Made by a program: the position numbers and the translations under genes. A model generated the notes under the pieces. The model was not told where the DNA came from, did no database searches, and was given only the letters and a program-made list of their open reading frames with translations. Below are positions 1 through 10,101 of a DNA stretch of 64,000 nt, in pieces; the stretch's first letter is position 1, and every line of letters starts with the position of its first letter. This DNA comes from Sphingomonas sp. Leaf343 (lineage in GTDB: Bacteria; Pseudomonadota; Alphaproteobacteria; Sphingomonadales; Sphingomonadaceae): positions 1 through 64,000 of the forward strand of contig NZ_LMPG01000011.1 in assembly GCF_001423765.1 (NCBI RefSeq), written 5' to 3'.

Positions 1-42
1 GGCGACCACCTCAACAACCCGTCCGGGCCGCCGCTGCGGTGA
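1..42 (+). CDS. C-terminal end of an upstream gene (partial)
   Basis: Reading frame 1 is open from the first base and stops with TGA at 40-42, giving the tail GDHLNNPSGPPLR. A short Pro/Gly-rich polar tail followed by a 126-base gap before the next gene fits the end of a plus-strand CDS cut by the window edge. Fourteen codons are too few to identify the protein, and the frame could be open by chance. Confidence 0.3.
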   Translation, partial: GDHLNNPSGPPLR

Positions 43-168
43 AACCCATCTAGGACAACACCCCATGCCCGTCAAACCCTTTCTGTCAGAAATGTGCAAT
101 TTTTGTCCGGAAAGCTGGAAAACGGCGGGGTTCACCGCTTGTGAGGGGCTTAACGCTAGGGTTTCGGG

Positions 169-1641
169 ATGACCCTATCCCCCGTTCCCGGCCCGGAATC
201 ACCCGAATCGCTGCGGACACAGGTCCGGCGTGCCGTGATCTGGCGCTCCGGAAGCCAGATCGTCGCGCAGATGATCCAATGGGCGTCGACCTTTCTCGTC
301 ATCCGGCTGCTCGACCCGCGCGATTACGGCCTGTTCGCGATGGCGCAGGTGGTGCTGGTCCTCCTGAACATGCTCAACGGCTTCGGCCTCGCCAGTGGAC
401 TGATCCAGGCGGCGGACGTCACCGAGCGGCAGATACGACAGCTGTTCGGGATGTTGATCGCGCTGAATGTTGGACTTGCGGCACTCCAGCTACTCCTGGC
501 CCCCGTCGCGGCGGCCTATTACCGGCAGCCGATCATCGCCGACATGCTGCGCGTGCAGGCTCTGCTTTACCTGACGACACCCTTCGTCGCGCTGCCCTTC
601 GCATTGCTGAGCCGCCGGATGGATTTCCGGCATCAGGCACGGGCCAACATCTGCGCCTCGATCGCCGCGGCCGCCGCCGCGCTCGCTGGAGCACTTGCCG
701 GATGGGGCGTTTGGACGCTCGTGATCGCGCCGCTGATCCTGTTCGGCGTGCGCGGCGCGATGATGACGTGGAGCGCGCGGTCGCTGGTGTGGCCGAGTTT
801 CGACTTTCGTGGTGCGGGGCATCTCGCCCGCTACGGAGGTATCGTCGCGGCCGGGCAATTGTTCTGGTTCGGACAGAGTCAGGCCGACGTGTTCATCGCC
901 GGGCGGCTGTTCTCGCCTCACACGCTGGGGATCTACACGACCGGCCTGTTCCTCGCGCAGATCTTCGTATCCAAGGTAGTGCCGCCGCTCAACGAAGTCG
1001 CCTTCTCCGCTTACGCGCGAATCCAGCACGATCCCGAAGCGGTCGCGGCCGCGTTCGTGCGCTCGGTCAAAGTCGTGATGGCCGCCGCCTTTCCCTTCTA
1101 TCTCGGGCTGGCCGTGACGGCCGAGCCGCTGGTGCTGACGGCGCTGGGACCGAAGTGGGCGGAAACCGCGCCGGTCGTCCGACTGCTCGCGCTCGCCATG
1201 CCGTTCATGACATTGCAGGTACTCTACACCCCGGCATGCGACGCATTGGGACGGCCGGGGATCGGCGTCAGCAATGGCGCGATCGGTGCGGTCGTGCTAG
1301 CGATCGGTTTCCTGATCGGCGCGCATTGGGGGCCGGGCGGGCTCGCGACGGCATGGATCTGCGCCTATCCAGTCTACCTCGGGATCAGCTCGTGGCGCGC
1401 GCTGCCGGTGATCGGCGCGAGCGGGCACGCGATCCTGTCGGCCGTCGCGCCCGTGCTGATCGCGGCACTGGCCATGGCGGCAGCGGTGCTGCTGCTCGAT
1501 CAAGCGCTGCTACTCCTGTCGCCGCTGCCGCGACTCGCGATCCTCGTGGTCGCGGGCGCGGGGATCTATGGCGGCTGGCTGGCGCTGTTCGCGCGCGCGA
1601 CCATGTCGGAACTGATCGCGACGGTGCGGCGGACCGGTTAG
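169..1641 (+). CDS. Lipopolysaccharide/O-antigen flippase (Wzx/MOP superfamily)
   Basis: The 490-residue product is almost entirely hydrophobic, with about twelve to fourteen membrane segments. It has the MOP-superfamily N-terminal pattern: WRSGSQIVAQMIQW, then FLVIRLLDPRDYGLFAMAQ, the usual opening of polysaccharide transporters where a first helix is followed by an R-L-L-x-P-x-D-Y-G-x-F/Y turn. The family flips undecaprenyl-linked saccharide units across the inner membrane. The start is the ATG at 169, the first in frame, after a purine-rich stretch. No glycosyltransferase lies next to it inside the window, so the saccharide is unknown. The stop overlaps the convergent CBS gene by 4 bases. 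Confidence 0.85.
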   Translation: MTLSPVPGPESPESLRTQVRRAVIWRSGSQIVAQMIQWASTFLVIRLLDPRDYGLFAMAQVVLVLLNMLNGFGLASGLIQAADVTERQIRQLFGMLIALNVGLAALQLLLAPVAAAYYRQPIIADMLRVQALLYLTTPFVALPFALLSRRMDFRHQARANICASIAAAAAALAGALAGWGVWTLVIAPLILFGVRGAMMTWSARSLVWPSFDFRGAGHLARYGGIVAAGQLFWFGQSQADVFIAGRLFSPHTLGIYTTGLFLAQIFVSKVVPPLNEVAFSAYARIQHDPEAVAAAFVRSVKVVMAAAFPFYLGLAVTAEPLVLTALGPKWAETAPVVRLLALAMPFMTLQVLYTPACDALGRPGIGVSNGAIGAVVLAIGFLIGAHWGPGGLATAWICAYPVYLGISSWRALPVIGASGHAILSAVAPVLIAALAMAAAVLLLDQALLLLSPLPRLAILVVAGAGIYGGWLALFARATMSELIATVRRTG

Positions 1642-2066
1642 GCCGTCTGGATATAGTCGCGCATCGCAGCGGCATCCGCCTCGATCCGGTCGATCCGGTA
1701 TTTGACGAGATCGCCGATCGACACGAAGCCGACCAGCGTATCGCCATCGAGCACCGGCAGATGCCGGATACGCCGATGGGTCATCAATGACAGCGCGGCG
1801 ATCACCGCATCGTCCTTCGCGACCGTCACCGGCGGCGCGGTCATAGCCGCCGACACCGGTCCGTCGAGCGCCGCCGCCCCGCCGTCCTTCAGCATGCGGA
1901 TCACGTCGCGCTCGGAAAAGATGCCGACGACGCGCCCGCCCTGCATTACCGGCACCGCGCCGATCCGCCGCTCGCCGAGCAGCGCCACCGCGTCGGCGAC
2001 GCTCGCATCGGGTGCGATCGTGACCACCTCATGGTGCACGGATTTCAGGATCGCCGCGATCGTCAT
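1638..2066 (-). CDS. CBS-domain protein
   Basis: The 142-residue protein consists of two CBS motifs (about residues 10-60 and 73-130). The signatures ERRIGAVPVMQGGRVVGIFSER and HRRIRHLPVLDGDTLVGFVS carry the typical G-x-x-S-x-x-D/R turns. CBS pairs bind adenine nucleotides and act as energy sensors; stand-alone versions are common in Alphaproteobacteria and have no defined target. There is no attached enzyme or membrane domain. It overlaps the flippase stop convergently and diverges from the small membrane protein to its right. Confidence 0.9.
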   Translation of the reverse strand: MTIAAILKSVHHEVVTIAPDASVADAVALLGERRIGAVPVMQGGRVVGIFSERDVIRMLKDGGAAALDGPVSAAMTAPPVTVAKDDAVIAALSLMTHRRIRHLPVLDGDTLVGFVSIGDLVKYRIDRIEADAAAMRDYIQTA

Positions 2067-2143
2067 CCTTGCCTCACCTCATGTCACCGGATCTCGTCGC
2101 CCGGATATTGAGGAAATCACGTTTCACGCCCAATGGAAAGCAC

Positions 2144-2473
2144 ATGGATCACGGATCGCACCGCCCGATGGCCAACCCGCCAAATCAGCCGCTCGCCGGC
2201 CAGCCGCCCAGCGGACTGACCGACCACGACTATGCACGATTCGCGTGGGCGCGGTTCCGGTCGCTGCTGGCGTGGATGACGCTGGCCGCGGCGACGATCG
2301 CAGCGGCGGCGATCGTGCTGCTGGCCTATCTGCAGGGGCCGCTCCACCTCGTCACGATGTTCGCGATTCTGGGCGGCGTCGGCGGATCGGTGATGCTGGC
2401 GGGCGCGCTGATGGGGCTGACCTTCCTCAGTTCCGGCAGCGGCCATGACGAGGATGTCGAACGGATCGACTGA
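2144..2473 (+). CDS. Small two-TM membrane protein, unknown function
   Basis: The frame is open from a TTG at 2069. The ATG at 2144 is preferred because the earlier start would almost touch the divergent CBS gene and adds a composition unlike the rest; an ATG at 2168 is also possible. The 109-residue product has a polar Pro-rich N-terminus, then two membrane helices (about WMTLAAATIAAAAIVLLAYL and MFAILGGVGGSVMLAGALMG) and an acidic tail. No family is recognised. A strong hairpin lies directly downstream. Confidence 0.6.
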   Translation: MDHGSHRPMANPPNQPLAGQPPSGLTDHDYARFAWARFRSLLAWMTLAAATIAAAAIVLLAYLQGPLHLVTMFAILGGVGGSVMLAGALMGLTFLSSGSGHDEDVERID

Positions 2474-2492
2474 GGATGGGCGCGCCGCAACG

Positions 2493-2524
2493 AAAAAGGC
2501 CGGCGTCCTTGGGGGACACCGGCC
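2493..2524 (-). terminator. Rho-independent terminator of the DUF4167 gene
   Basis: An 11-base stem (2498-2508 with 2514-2524, one G-T mismatch) has a 5-base loop. On the minus strand it runs into five T (2493-2497). It sits 25 bases after the DUF4167 stop and 20 bases after the convergent plus-strand gene, so it may serve both. Confidence 0.85.
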
Positions 2525-2548
2525 TCTTCAAACCACGGGATAGAACGA

Positions 2549-3637
2549 TCAGTCGGTCGCGGCATCCGCCACGACGGCGCGCGCGCGACGACGGCGCGGC
2601 CGCGGCTCATCCCCGTCCGCCTCGTTGGCGGGCGCGGCCGAGATGCCGAGCGATGGCGGCAGGCGATCGGCGTCGACGCCATTGCCTTCCGTCCTGCTTT
2701 CCGGAGCCGCCTCGATCGACGCGTCGCGCCGGGGGCGACCACGGCGACGCGGAGCGACCAGGGGCGCATCCGCCTCCAGCACCGCTTCGGCACGCGCCTC
2801 CAGGTTTTCGCCGGGCGCAGGCGGGTCGGCACGTCGCTGACCTGCAACCTCGGTTTCGACCTCCGCCTGTTGCGGGGTATCGCGCTCCCAGCGGCGCGGC
2901 TGGCGCTCCTGCCGTTCGCCGTCGGAGCGGGTGTCCTGACGACGCGGCTGGCGCTCGGCGCGCGGAGCCTCCTCGCCAGCGTCGTCGCCCTGATTGTCCC
3001 AACGGCGCGGCTGACGATCACCGTCTTCGCGGTAATCCTGCTGCTGGCGATCCTGCTGCTGGCGATCTTGTTGTGGACGCCCCTCTTGCTGACGGCCCTC
3101 CTGCTGACGACCGTCACGACGCGGCGGCCGCTCGCTGCGCTCGCCACGAGGTTCGGCGTAGCGCTGCTCGTTGCCACGCTGGTCGTTGCGGTCCCCATTG
3201 TTGCGGTCGCCGCCATTGCGGTCGTTGCCGCGATCGCCGCCATTGCGGCCGCCGTCCTGCTGCTCGCCGGCACGGATCGGCTCACCCTCGTCGCCATAAT
3301 CGTCGTCGTTGCCGTCGATGTCGAAATCGGGCTGCTGGCGGCGCGGCTGCTGATCCTCGAATCGGCCACGCTGGTCGCTGAGGACGCGGAAATAATGGTC
3401 GGCGAACTGCAGATAATATTCGGTGTTCACGCGGTCGCCCTGCCGCTGCGAATCCGCAGCCAGGTTCTTGTACTTCTCGTACAGCTGGTTCGCGTTGCCG
3501 CGTGCGCGATTGTCGATACGGTTGCCGTTGTCGGGACGACCCTGGCCGCCGGAACGCTGGCCACCACCGCTATTGCCACCACCGCTGGCATTGCCACCAC
3601 GGCCGCGACGGCGACCGGCCTGCCGATTATTGATCAA
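2549..3637 (-). CDS. DUF4167 domain protein, Arg/Gln/Asp-rich
   Basis: The N-terminal block INNRQAGRRRGRGG followed by an N/G-rich segment and YEKYKNLAADSQRQGDRV is the DUF4167 signature of Alphaproteobacteria. The family is thought to be nucleic-acid associated. The remaining two thirds are low-complexity R/Q/D/G repeats, including EGRQQEGR and QDRQQQDRQQQD, ending in a basic RRRRAR tail. The family begins right at the INNRQ motif, so I place the start at the TTG at 3637 (362 aa); a longer in-frame extension to 4024 overlaps prmC and is rejected. The gene follows prmC on the same strand with a 269-base gap that may hold its own promoter. Confidence 0.8.
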   Translation of the reverse strand: MINNRQAGRRRGRGGNASGGGNSGGGQRSGGQGRPDNGNRIDNRARGNANQLYEKYKNLAADSQRQGDRVNTEYYLQFADHYFRVLSDQRGRFEDQQPRRQQPDFDIDGNDDDYGDEGEPIRAGEQQDGGRNGGDRGNDRNGGDRNNGDRNDQRGNEQRYAEPRGERSERPPRRDGRQQEGRQQEGRPQQDRQQQDRQQQDYREDGDRQPRRWDNQGDDAGEEAPRAERQPRRQDTRSDGERQERQPRRWERDTPQQAEVETEVAGQRRADPPAPGENLEARAEAVLEADAPLVAPRRRGRPRRDASIEAAPESRTEGNGVDADRLPPSLGISAAPANEADGDEPRPRRRRARAVVADAATD

Positions 3638-3906
3638 GCTGTTCGTCCCTAATCCAGAAGAGATACGTATCCGCTGTGCCTTCGCGTCCGATCCGGAGCG
3701 CGACGGGACCGTAACCGGCCCGTAACGTCGCCCAGCGTAGCGGCGACCTGTGCCTTCAGGGTGCGGGCGTTGCCGCGATCTCGAACCGCCTGTCGTCCGG
3801 CGACCGTGTCGCCCAGCGATAACAGTTGGAGAACGTGTGCCCGACCCGCTCATAGCGGGCGACGCCCCTGCCCTACAAGCGAAATATGGGTGATGCAGGA
3901 TAGCGG

Positions 3907-4749
3907 TCAAGTCGTCGGCAGCACGCCCGACAACACGCGGGGCCGCCCGCCCAGATCGCAGTGCTCCGTCACGACGAATCCCCGATCGCGCAGCAGGTCG
4001 CCGACCGCCTGCGCCTGCGTCCATCCGATCTCCAGCAGCACCGCGCCGCCGGGCGCAAGCAACCGCCGCAGCTCGGGCGCGAGGCGGCGGTAATCGTCCA
4101 GCCCGTCCGGCCCGGCGAACAACGCCTCCGCCGGCTCGAAGGCGGCAACCTCCGGCGGCAGATCTTCACCGGTCGCGATATAGGGGGGGTTGGCGACGAT
4201 GCAGTCGAACGGACCGGTGATCGCGGTCGTCCAGTCGCCCTGAACGAAGGCCGCGCGCCGGCCGAACGCCGTCGCGTTGATCCGCGCCCACGCCAGCGCC
4301 TCCGCCGACCGGTCCACGCCCAGCCCCCGCGCATCCCGCCATTCGTCGAGCAAAGCCAGCAACAGCGTCCCCGGCCCCGCGCCGAGATCGAGCAAGGTCG
4401 CCGGTGGCCGCCCCGCGAAATGCGCCACCGCCGCGGCGATCAGCGTCTCGCTGTCCGCGCGCGGCACCAGCGCCCCCGGCCCGACCGTCAGATCGAGTGT
4501 CCAGAAGCCGCGCGTGCCGGTGATATAGGCGACCGGCTCCTGCCGCTCGCGACGGGCGGCGAGATCCGCGAAAGCGGGTGGTACCGGGCGATCAAGGTCG
4601 AGCAGCAGCGTCGACCGCTCTATCCCCAGTGCGTGCGCAAGCAGCAGTTCGGCGTCGAGGCGAGGTGTCGCGGAGAAACCGAAGCGCGCGGCGGCGGCGT
4701 TGAGGGCAGCGGCGCAACGCGCTCCCGACGCAAGGGGGTCAGCCGACAC
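3907..4749 (-). CDS. prmC: Peptide chain release factor N5-glutamine methyltransferase
   Basis: This SAM-dependent enzyme methylates the GGQ glutamine of release factors RF1 and RF2. The N-terminal helical PrmC domain (1-85) leads into a Rossmann methyltransferase with motif I DLGAGPGTLL (121-130) and the catalytic NPPY at 187-190. The conserved VPRPDTE-type loop reads VPRADSE here. The length of 280 aa is normal. It lies just downstream of prfA, the gene for its substrate, which supports the call. The prfA-prmC gap of 149 bases is filled by an interspersed repeat. Confidence 0.95.
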   Translation of the reverse strand: MSADPLASGARCAAALNAAAARFGFSATPRLDAELLLAHALGIERSTLLLDLDRPVPPAFADLAARRERQEPVAYITGTRGFWTLDLTVGPGALVPRADSETLIAAAVAHFAGRPPATLLDLGAGPGTLLLALLDEWRDARGLGVDRSAEALAWARINATAFGRRAAFVQGDWTTAITGPFDCIVANPPYIATGEDLPPEVAAFEPAEALFAGPDGLDDYRRLAPELRRLLAPGGAVLLEIGWTQAQAVGDLLRDRGFVVTEHCDLGGRPRVLSGVLPTT

Positions 4750-4752
4750 CGA

Positions 4753-4850
4753 CCGTCACCCCGTCCTTGCGGGCGCAGCGAAGCCATCCAGGTCCACGCT
4801 TGCGGCTCTGGACCGCCGCGTCGCTTTGCTCCTCGCGATGACGGGGGGAT
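4753..4850. repeat. Interspersed palindromic repeat between prfA and prmC
   Basis: The stretch begins CGTCACCCCGTCC and ends CTCGCGATGACGGGG. Its two halves are partly complementary: GCAGCGAAGCCATCCAGG against CTGGACCGCCGCGTCGC. This matches the widespread alphaproteobacterial intergenic element whose arms read TCGTCATTGCGAGCGCAGCG. Translations of it often appear as spurious ORFs with RGAKRR-type sequences, as here. It may fold in the prfA-prmC transcript. Confidence 0.7.
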
Positions 4851-4898
4851 GGAAGCACGTCGCCCGCCCCCCAAAGTCGTCATCCACGCCGCGCGCCA

Positions 4899-5978
4899 TC
4901 AGCCGTCCAGCGAGGCCAGCCGCTCCGCCTCGTCCTCGGCGATCAGCGCGCCGATCAGCTCGCCCATCTCGCCCTCCAGTATCTCGGGCAGGCGGTGGAG
5001 CGTCAGGTTGATGCGGTGATCGGTCACACGCCCCTGCGGGAAATTATAGGTGCGGATCCGCTCCGACCGGTCGCCCGACCCGACCATCGCGCGCCGTGTA
5101 CCCGATCGCTCGTTCGCCAGCCGCTCGCGCTCCGCCTCGTACAGGCGGGTCCGCAAAACCTTGAGCGCCTTGGCCTTGTTCTTGTGTTGCGACTTCTCGT
5201 CCTGCTGGATGACGACGAGCCCGGTCGGAAGGTGGGTGATGCGGACCGCCGAGTCGGTCGTGTTGACCGACTGGCCGCCGGGGCCGGACGAGCGGTAGAC
5301 GTCGATGCGCAGGTCCTTCGCCTCGTCGATCTGTACGTCGACCTCCTCCGCCTCCGGCAGCACCGCGACGGTGGCGGCGGAGGTGTGGATGCGGCCGCCG
5401 CTCTCGGTCGCGGGCACGCGCTGCACGCGGTGGACGCCGGATTCGAACTTCAACCTGGCGAACACGCCCTGCCCGCTGACGGAGGCGACGACTTCCTTGA
5501 AGCCCCCCGCATCGGACGACGAGCCGGAGATCATCTCCACGCGCCAGCCCTGCCCCTCGGCATAGCGTTGATACATGCGGAACAGGTCGCCCGCGAACAG
5601 CGCCGCCTCGTCGCCGCCGGTACCGGCGCGCACTTCGAGCATCGCCGAGCGTTCGTCGGCGGCATCGCGCGGCAGCAGGGCGAGCGCGAGGCGGTGATGC
5701 GCCGCCTCCAGCGCGATCTTGTTGTCGCGCAGTTCCTCCGCCGCCATCTGGCGCAGTTCCTCGTCGGCGGTATCCTCGGCCATATAGGCGAGGCTTTCCG
5801 CCTCCTGCCGCAGCCGCCGCACCTCGCCCGCCGCCTGCGCGACCGGCTCCAGCTCGGCATATTCCTTCGACACCGCCACGAAGCGATCTCCGGGCAGGTC
5901 GCCGGTCGCCATCTGCGCCGCGAGTTCGTCGCGCCGCGCCTCGATCTGGCGGATGCGGTCGGGGGAGATGGGGGTCAT
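4899..5978 (-). CDS. prfA: Peptide chain release factor 1
   Basis: RF1 ends translation at UAA and UAG. The 359 residues are full length. The stop-codon recognition tripeptide PAT is at 189-191 ([12 protein letters not shown]), which is the RF1 rather than the RF2 form. The peptidyl-tRNA hydrolysis motif GGQ is at 234-236 ([17 protein letters not shown]). The start ATG overlaps the hisS stop as ATGA, so the two are translationally coupled, and prmC follows. Confidence 0.97.
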   Translation of the reverse strand: MTPISPDRIRQIEARRDELAAQMATGDLPGDRFVAVSKEYAELEPVAQAAGEVRRLRQEAESLAYMAEDTADEELRQMAAEELRDNKIALEAAHHRLALALLPRDAADERSAMLEVRAGTGGDEAALFAGDLFRMYQRYAEGQGWRVEMISGSSSDAGGFKEVVASVSGQGVFARLKFESGVHRVQRVPATESGGRIHTSAATVAVLPEAEEVDVQIDEAKDLRIDVYRSSGPGGQSVNTTDSAVRITHLPTGLVVIQQDEKSQHKNKAKALKVLRTRLYEAERERLANERSGTRRAMVGSGDRSERIRTYNFPQGRVTDHRINLTLHRLPEILEGEMGELIGALIAEDEAERLASLDG

Positions 5979-7333
5979 TCAGATGCGTCCTGTGACGTCC
6001 AGATGCCGTCTCGCCATTCGGAGATCATCTCTTCGAGAACGGTTTCGGACTCGACATCGTCGTCAGTCACGCCCCGCGTGTAGAGCGTCGCAGCATGGAT
6101 GAATGCATCTACATCCGTCCCTGACAGTTCGAATTGCTGTCCGGTTCCCAGGATTTTCGCTGCAATCGTCGCGTGACCGTCCGGGTCACGCGCAACCAGC
6201 GCCGCCAGCGCCGATCCCTGAGAGTTGGCTTTTGCCAGGCGTTTCTTGACGTTGCCGCGATACGCCATGTCCGCAGACGCATGCGCACGACGCAGGTCGC
6301 ATAAGAGCGATAACGCGTCCGGCTCAGCCTCTATGCTCACCGGGATGACAACGACCGCCGTACGCTGCTCGGCGCGCTCTTCGATCAGCATCGCCAGCCG
6401 CTCGACCCCCGCCGCCCAGCCGACACCCGGCGTCTCCGGCCCACCGAGCGAGCCGATCAGCCCGTCATAGCGCCCGCCGGCCAGCACCGTGCCCTGCGCG
6501 CCCAAGCGATCGGTCACGAACTCGAACGCGGTGTGGCGGTAATAATCGAGGCCGCGCACCAGTCGGGGGTTGCGCGTCCACGCGACGCCGGCGGCGTCCA
6601 GCCCCGCCGTCACCGCATCGAAGAACGCGCGCGCGTCCGGTGTCAGGAACGCGTCGATGTCGGGCGAGCTGTCCGCCGCGGGCCGGTCCTTCGGGTCCTT
6701 CGAATCGAGGATGCGCAGCGGGTTCTTCGCCAGCCGCATGAGGCTGTCCTCCGACAGGTCCCCGCGATGCGCCTCGAAATGCGCGATCAGCGCCGCCCGC
6801 CACGCGTCGCGCGTCTCCGCGTCGCCCAGCGTGTTGAGCTGGAGGGTCACGCCCTCGATTCCGAGTTCGCGCAGCAGCTGGTCGGCGAGCACCAGCAACT
6901 CCACATCCGCCGCCGGCTCGGCCGCGCCGATCACCTCCGCATCGATCTGGTGGAACTGGCGGTAGCGGCCCTTTTGCGGGCGCTCGTACCGGAAGACGGG
7001 CCCGGACGTGGCGAGCTTCAGCGGCGCATATTGCTGCCACCCCTCGGTCAGGAACGCCCGCGCCAAACCGGCGGTGAACTCCGGCCGCAGCGTCAGCAGG
7101 TCGCCGCCGCGGTCGGGAAAGGTATACATCTCCTTCGACACGACATCGGTCGTCTCGCCGATCGAGCGCGAGAAGACCTCCGTCGCCTCGAAGATCGGGA
7201 TGTCGACGCGCTGGAAGCAATAGAGTGCGCGCACCTTCTCGAAGGTCGACAGCACGTGCGCGAACCGCCGCTGCTCCTCGCCGAAGATGTCCTGCGTGCC
7301 GCGCACGCGCCTGGGGGTTTCGATACGGGCCAT
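5975..7333 (-). CDS. hisS: Histidyl-tRNA synthetase
   Basis: This class II synthetase charges tRNA-His. The start [20 protein letters not shown] at 7333 gives 452 aa; the frame is open further upstream, but that part overlaps the divergent DUF1345 gene. Visible motifs are motif 2 with [17 protein letters not shown], the histidine-A loop [15 protein letters not shown], and motif 3 [16 protein letters not shown]-terminal anticodon-binding domain follows. It is the first gene of hisS-prfA-prmC and diverges from the membrane protein gene with 51 bases between the starts. Confidence 0.96.
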   Translation of the reverse strand: MARIETPRRVRGTQDIFGEEQRRFAHVLSTFEKVRALYCFQRVDIPIFEATEVFSRSIGETTDVVSKEMYTFPDRGGDLLTLRPEFTAGLARAFLTEGWQQYAPLKLATSGPVFRYERPQKGRYRQFHQIDAEVIGAAEPAADVELLVLADQLLRELGIEGVTLQLNTLGDAETRDAWRAALIAHFEAHRGDLSEDSLMRLAKNPLRILDSKDPKDRPAADSSPDIDAFLTPDARAFFDAVTAGLDAAGVAWTRNPRLVRGLDYYRHTAFEFVTDRLGAQGTVLAGGRYDGLIGSLGGPETPGVGWAAGVERLAMLIEERAEQRTAVVVIPVSIEAEPDALSLLCDLRRAHASADMAYRGNVKKRLAKANSQGSALAALVARDPDGHATIAAKILGTGQQFELSGTDVDAFIHAATLYTRGVTDDDVESETVLEEMISEWRDGIWTSQDASE

Positions 7334-7384
7334 AGAAGCGCGGCTATCTAGGCGAGGCCGCGGCCAAGCGCTAGCGTTGCCGGC

Positions 7385-8032
7385 ATGAGCGACACACCGT
7401 GGTGGGGCCTTGGCCAAAGAGTGGCGCCGCCACGCTTCGTGCTGTTCGCCGTCGTATTCGCGGCGGCGCTGGCGGTCGGCATCCCCGAATGGGGGCGCGG
7501 ACGCGGGATCATGGCCGCGTTCGACATCGCCGCGACCGTGTTCCTGGTCGCCATTGCGACGCTGTTCCGCCGCGGCGAGGCGGAGCGGATGCGCGCCGCC
7601 GCACGCGCCAACGACGCCAATCGCGCGGTGCTGCTGGGCTTTACCGGCGTGACGATGGCCGTCATCCTCGTGGCCGTTGCGGGCGAACTGAAGGGCCGCA
7701 ACGACAGCGGCTCGATCGTGCTGGTGATCGCGACGCTGGTGTTGGCGTGGCTGTTCTCCAACACCGTCTACGCGCTCCATTACGCACATCTGTTCTACAT
7801 CGACGATCCCCTCGGCCGCGATGCCGGCGGGCTGGACTTTCCCGGCACGGATACGCCCGATTACTGGGACTTCCTGTATTTCAGCTTCACACTGGGCATG
7901 ACGTTCCAAACCAGCGACGTGGAGATCGGCTCGGGTCGCATCCGCCGCGTCGTGCTGGGGCAGAGTCTGGCGGCGTTCGTGTTCAATCTCGGCGTGGTGG
8001 CGTTCACGATCAACGTGCTGGGGGGCGGGTAG
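7385..8032 (+). CDS. DUF1345 family membrane protein
   Basis: The 215-residue protein has about five membrane helices. The C-terminal half matches DUF1345: the conserved [10 protein letters not shown], then [31 protein letters not shown]. The acidic and aromatic residues of that segment are family hallmarks. Function is not established. The gene stands alone between divergent hisS and the downstream peptidase, with about 120 bases before the latter. Confidence 0.88.
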   Translation: MSDTPWWGLGQRVAPPRFVLFAVVFAAALAVGIPEWGRGRGIMAAFDIAATVFLVAIATLFRRGEAERMRAAARANDANRAVLLGFTGVTMAVILVAVAGELKGRNDSGSIVLVIATLVLAWLFSNTVYALHYAHLFYIDDPLGRDAGGLDFPGTDTPDYWDFLYFSFTLGMTFQTSDVEIGSGRIRRVVLGQSLAAFVFNLGVVAFTINVLGGG

Positions 8033-8151
8033 CCCCTGTTCCTCCCCTGCAAGGCGAGCAATGAGGCCCCTTAAGCGACTGGACTTCTGTCCTTTCCGAT
8101 CATTACACTGGTGCCTTCCAATCTTTCGCCCATCGTTCGAAAAGGCTGTCC

Positions 8152-10074
8152 ATGCTCCGATACGCCGCCGCCGCGCTCCTGCTCTCCTCCGCCGCCGCTG
8201 TCGCGCAGGTGCCCGCCGGCAATTCCGCGCCGCAGCCGGTGCCGTTCGTCGACACCGTCCCCGTCGCGCAGGACGTCGCCTATCCGGGCACGATCCGCCT
8301 CGACGTGGACGCAACCGACAACGAGCGCGGCATCTTCCGCGTCAGGGAGACGATTCCCGTCGCGAAGTCGGGCCACATGGTCCTGCTGTTCCCGAAATGG
8401 CTGCCGGGCGCGCATTCGCCGCGTGGCGAGATCGAGAAGCTGGCCGGCCTCGTGATCCGCAGCGGCGGGCGCATCCTGCCGTGGCGGCGTGACCCCGTCG
8501 ACGTGTTCGCCTTCCACATCGACGTGCCGGCGGGTGCGAAGACGCTGGATGCGGAGTTCCAGTTCCTGTCCGCGACCAAGGCCGATCAGGGTCGCGTCGT
8601 CGCCACGCCGACCATGATCTCGCTCCAGCCCAACTCCGTCAGCCTCTATCCGGCCGGCTATTTCACCCGCCGCATCCCCGTCCAGATGACGGTGAAGTTC
8701 CCTGCCGGCTGGACCGCCGCCGGTGCGATTCCGGCCAAGGCCGCGCAATCCGCCGCCGCCGCGACCTACACCTACGACACCGCGAATTACGAGGTGCTGG
8801 TCGATTCGCCGATCCTCGCGGGCAAGTACGGGAAGACGTGGCCCCTGTCCGACCGGGTCGACCTGAATGTCTTCGCCGACACCCCCGACCAGCTCGCCGC
8901 CAAGCCCGAGCAGATCGACGCGCACAAGCGCCTCGTCGAACAGGCGGTGAAGACCTTCGGCGCGCAGCATTACGACAAATACGAATTCCTGCTGTCGATC
9001 ACCGACCAGCTCGGCGGCATCGGGCTGGAGCATCACCGCAGTTCCGAAAACGGCGTCGGCCCCGGCTATTTCATCGACTGGGAGAACAGCGTCACCCGCC
9101 GCAACCTCCTCCCGCATGAATTCACGCATAGCTGGGACGGCAAGTTCCGCCGCGGCGCGGACCTGTGGACGCCCGATTACCGCACGCCGATGCAGGGATC
9201 GCTGCTGTGGGTGTACGAAGGCCAGACGCAGTTCTGGGGCTATGTCCTGCAGGCGCGTTCCGGCATCGTGTCGAAGCAGGACACGCTGGATGCCTATGCG
9301 ACGATCCTCGCGGCCTACGACAACACGCCGGGTCGCCAGTGGCGGCCGCTGGTGGATACGACCAACGATCCCGTCATCTCCGCGCGCCGGCCCAAGGGCT
9401 GGACGAGCTGGCAGCGGTCGGAGGATTATTACAACGAGGGGCTGCTGGTGTGGATGGAGGTCGATTCGATGCTCCGCAAGCAATCGGGCGGCACGAAGTC
9501 GATCGACGATTTCGCGAAGGCGTTCTTCGGCATCCGCGACGGCGACTGGGGCGAGGTGACCTATACGTTCGACGATGTCGCGCAGACGCTGAACACGATC
9601 CAGCCCTATGACTGGGCGGGATTCCTGCGCACCCGCCTGACCGAGACGGGCAAGCCCGCGCCGCTCGGCGGCTTCGTCGCGAACGGCTATACCCTGGTCT
9701 ATACCGACACGCCGACGTCGTATTTCACGAAAGCGGAAAAGGCGCGCGGCACCGACGTGTCCGCCTCGCTCGGCCTCGTCGTGAACAAGGACGGCGTCGT
9801 CACCTCGTCGATCTGGGGCAAGCCCGCCTATACCGCCGACATCGACGTCGGCACGGAGATCGAGGGGATTGGCGGCATGGCCTATAGCGGCGACCGGCTG
9901 AAGGCCGCGATCCTGGCCGCGAAGGGCACGAAGGAGCCGATCCGCCTGCTCGTCAAGAATGGCGATCGTCTTCGCGACCTGGTTATCGACTATCACGACG
10001 GCCCCCGCTATCCGCGCCTGCAGAAAACGGGCACGGGAGAGACGGGACTGGACCGTCTGCTGACGGCGCGTTGA
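8152..10074 (+). CDS. M61-family metallopeptidase with PDZ domain, secreted
   Basis: A signal peptide ([11 protein letters not shown], about 1-19) indicates export. The M61 N-terminal beta domain is followed by the catalytic core with HEFTH at 322-326 in [12 protein letters not shown]; both His residues bind zinc and E323 is the catalytic base. The motif [12 protein letters not shown] downstream supplies the third zinc ligand region. The last roughly 100 residues ([20 protein letters not shown]...) look like the PDZ domain usual in this family. The 640-aa length is typical. Members are broad aminopeptidases that prefer N-terminal glycine; substrate choice here is inferred. Confidence 0.92.
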   Translation: MLRYAAAALLLSSAAAVAQVPAGNSAPQPVPFVDTVPVAQDVAYPGTIRLDVDATDNERGIFRVRETIPVAKSGHMVLLFPKWLPGAHSPRGEIEKLAGLVIRSGGRILPWRRDPVDVFAFHIDVPAGAKTLDAEFQFLSATKADQGRVVATPTMISLQPNSVSLYPAGYFTRRIPVQMTVKFPAGWTAAGAIPAKAAQSAAAATYTYDTANYEVLVDSPILAGKYGKTWPLSDRVDLNVFADTPDQLAAKPEQIDAHKRLVEQAVKTFGAQHYDKYEFLLSITDQLGGIGLEHHRSSENGVGPGYFIDWENSVTRRNLLPHEFTHSWDGKFRRGADLWTPDYRTPMQGSLLWVYEGQTQFWGYVLQARSGIVSKQDTLDAYATILAAYDNTPGRQWRPLVDTTNDPVISARRPKGWTSWQRSEDYYNEGLLVWMEVDSMLRKQSGGTKSIDDFAKAFFGIRDGDWGEVTYTFDDVAQTLNTIQPYDWAGFLRTRLTETGKPAPLGGFVANGYTLVYTDTPTSYFTKAEKARGTDVSASLGLVVNKDGVVTSSIWGKPAYTADIDVGTEIEGIGGMAYSGDRLKAAILAAKGTKEPIRLLVKNGDRLRDLVIDYHDGPRYPRLQKTGTGETGLDRLLTAR

Positions 10075-10101
10075 ACCGCATCACGTAAACGGGGGACTGC
10101 T

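Noticed and set aside
2870..3652. 260-aa hydrophobic plus-strand ORF
   Set aside because: It is the antisense of the DUF4167 gene; the R/Q/D repeats read backwards give Leu/Val/Ala runs that mimic membrane segments.
4620..4883. 87-aa minus-strand ORF with RGAKRRGG
   Set aside because: This is the well-known false translation of the interspersed repeat at 4753-4850 joined to the prmC start.
8071..9996. 641-aa minus-strand ORF
   Set aside because: Antisense of the M61 peptidase gene; high GC keeps the frame open, composition is His/Arg/Asp-rich with no domain.
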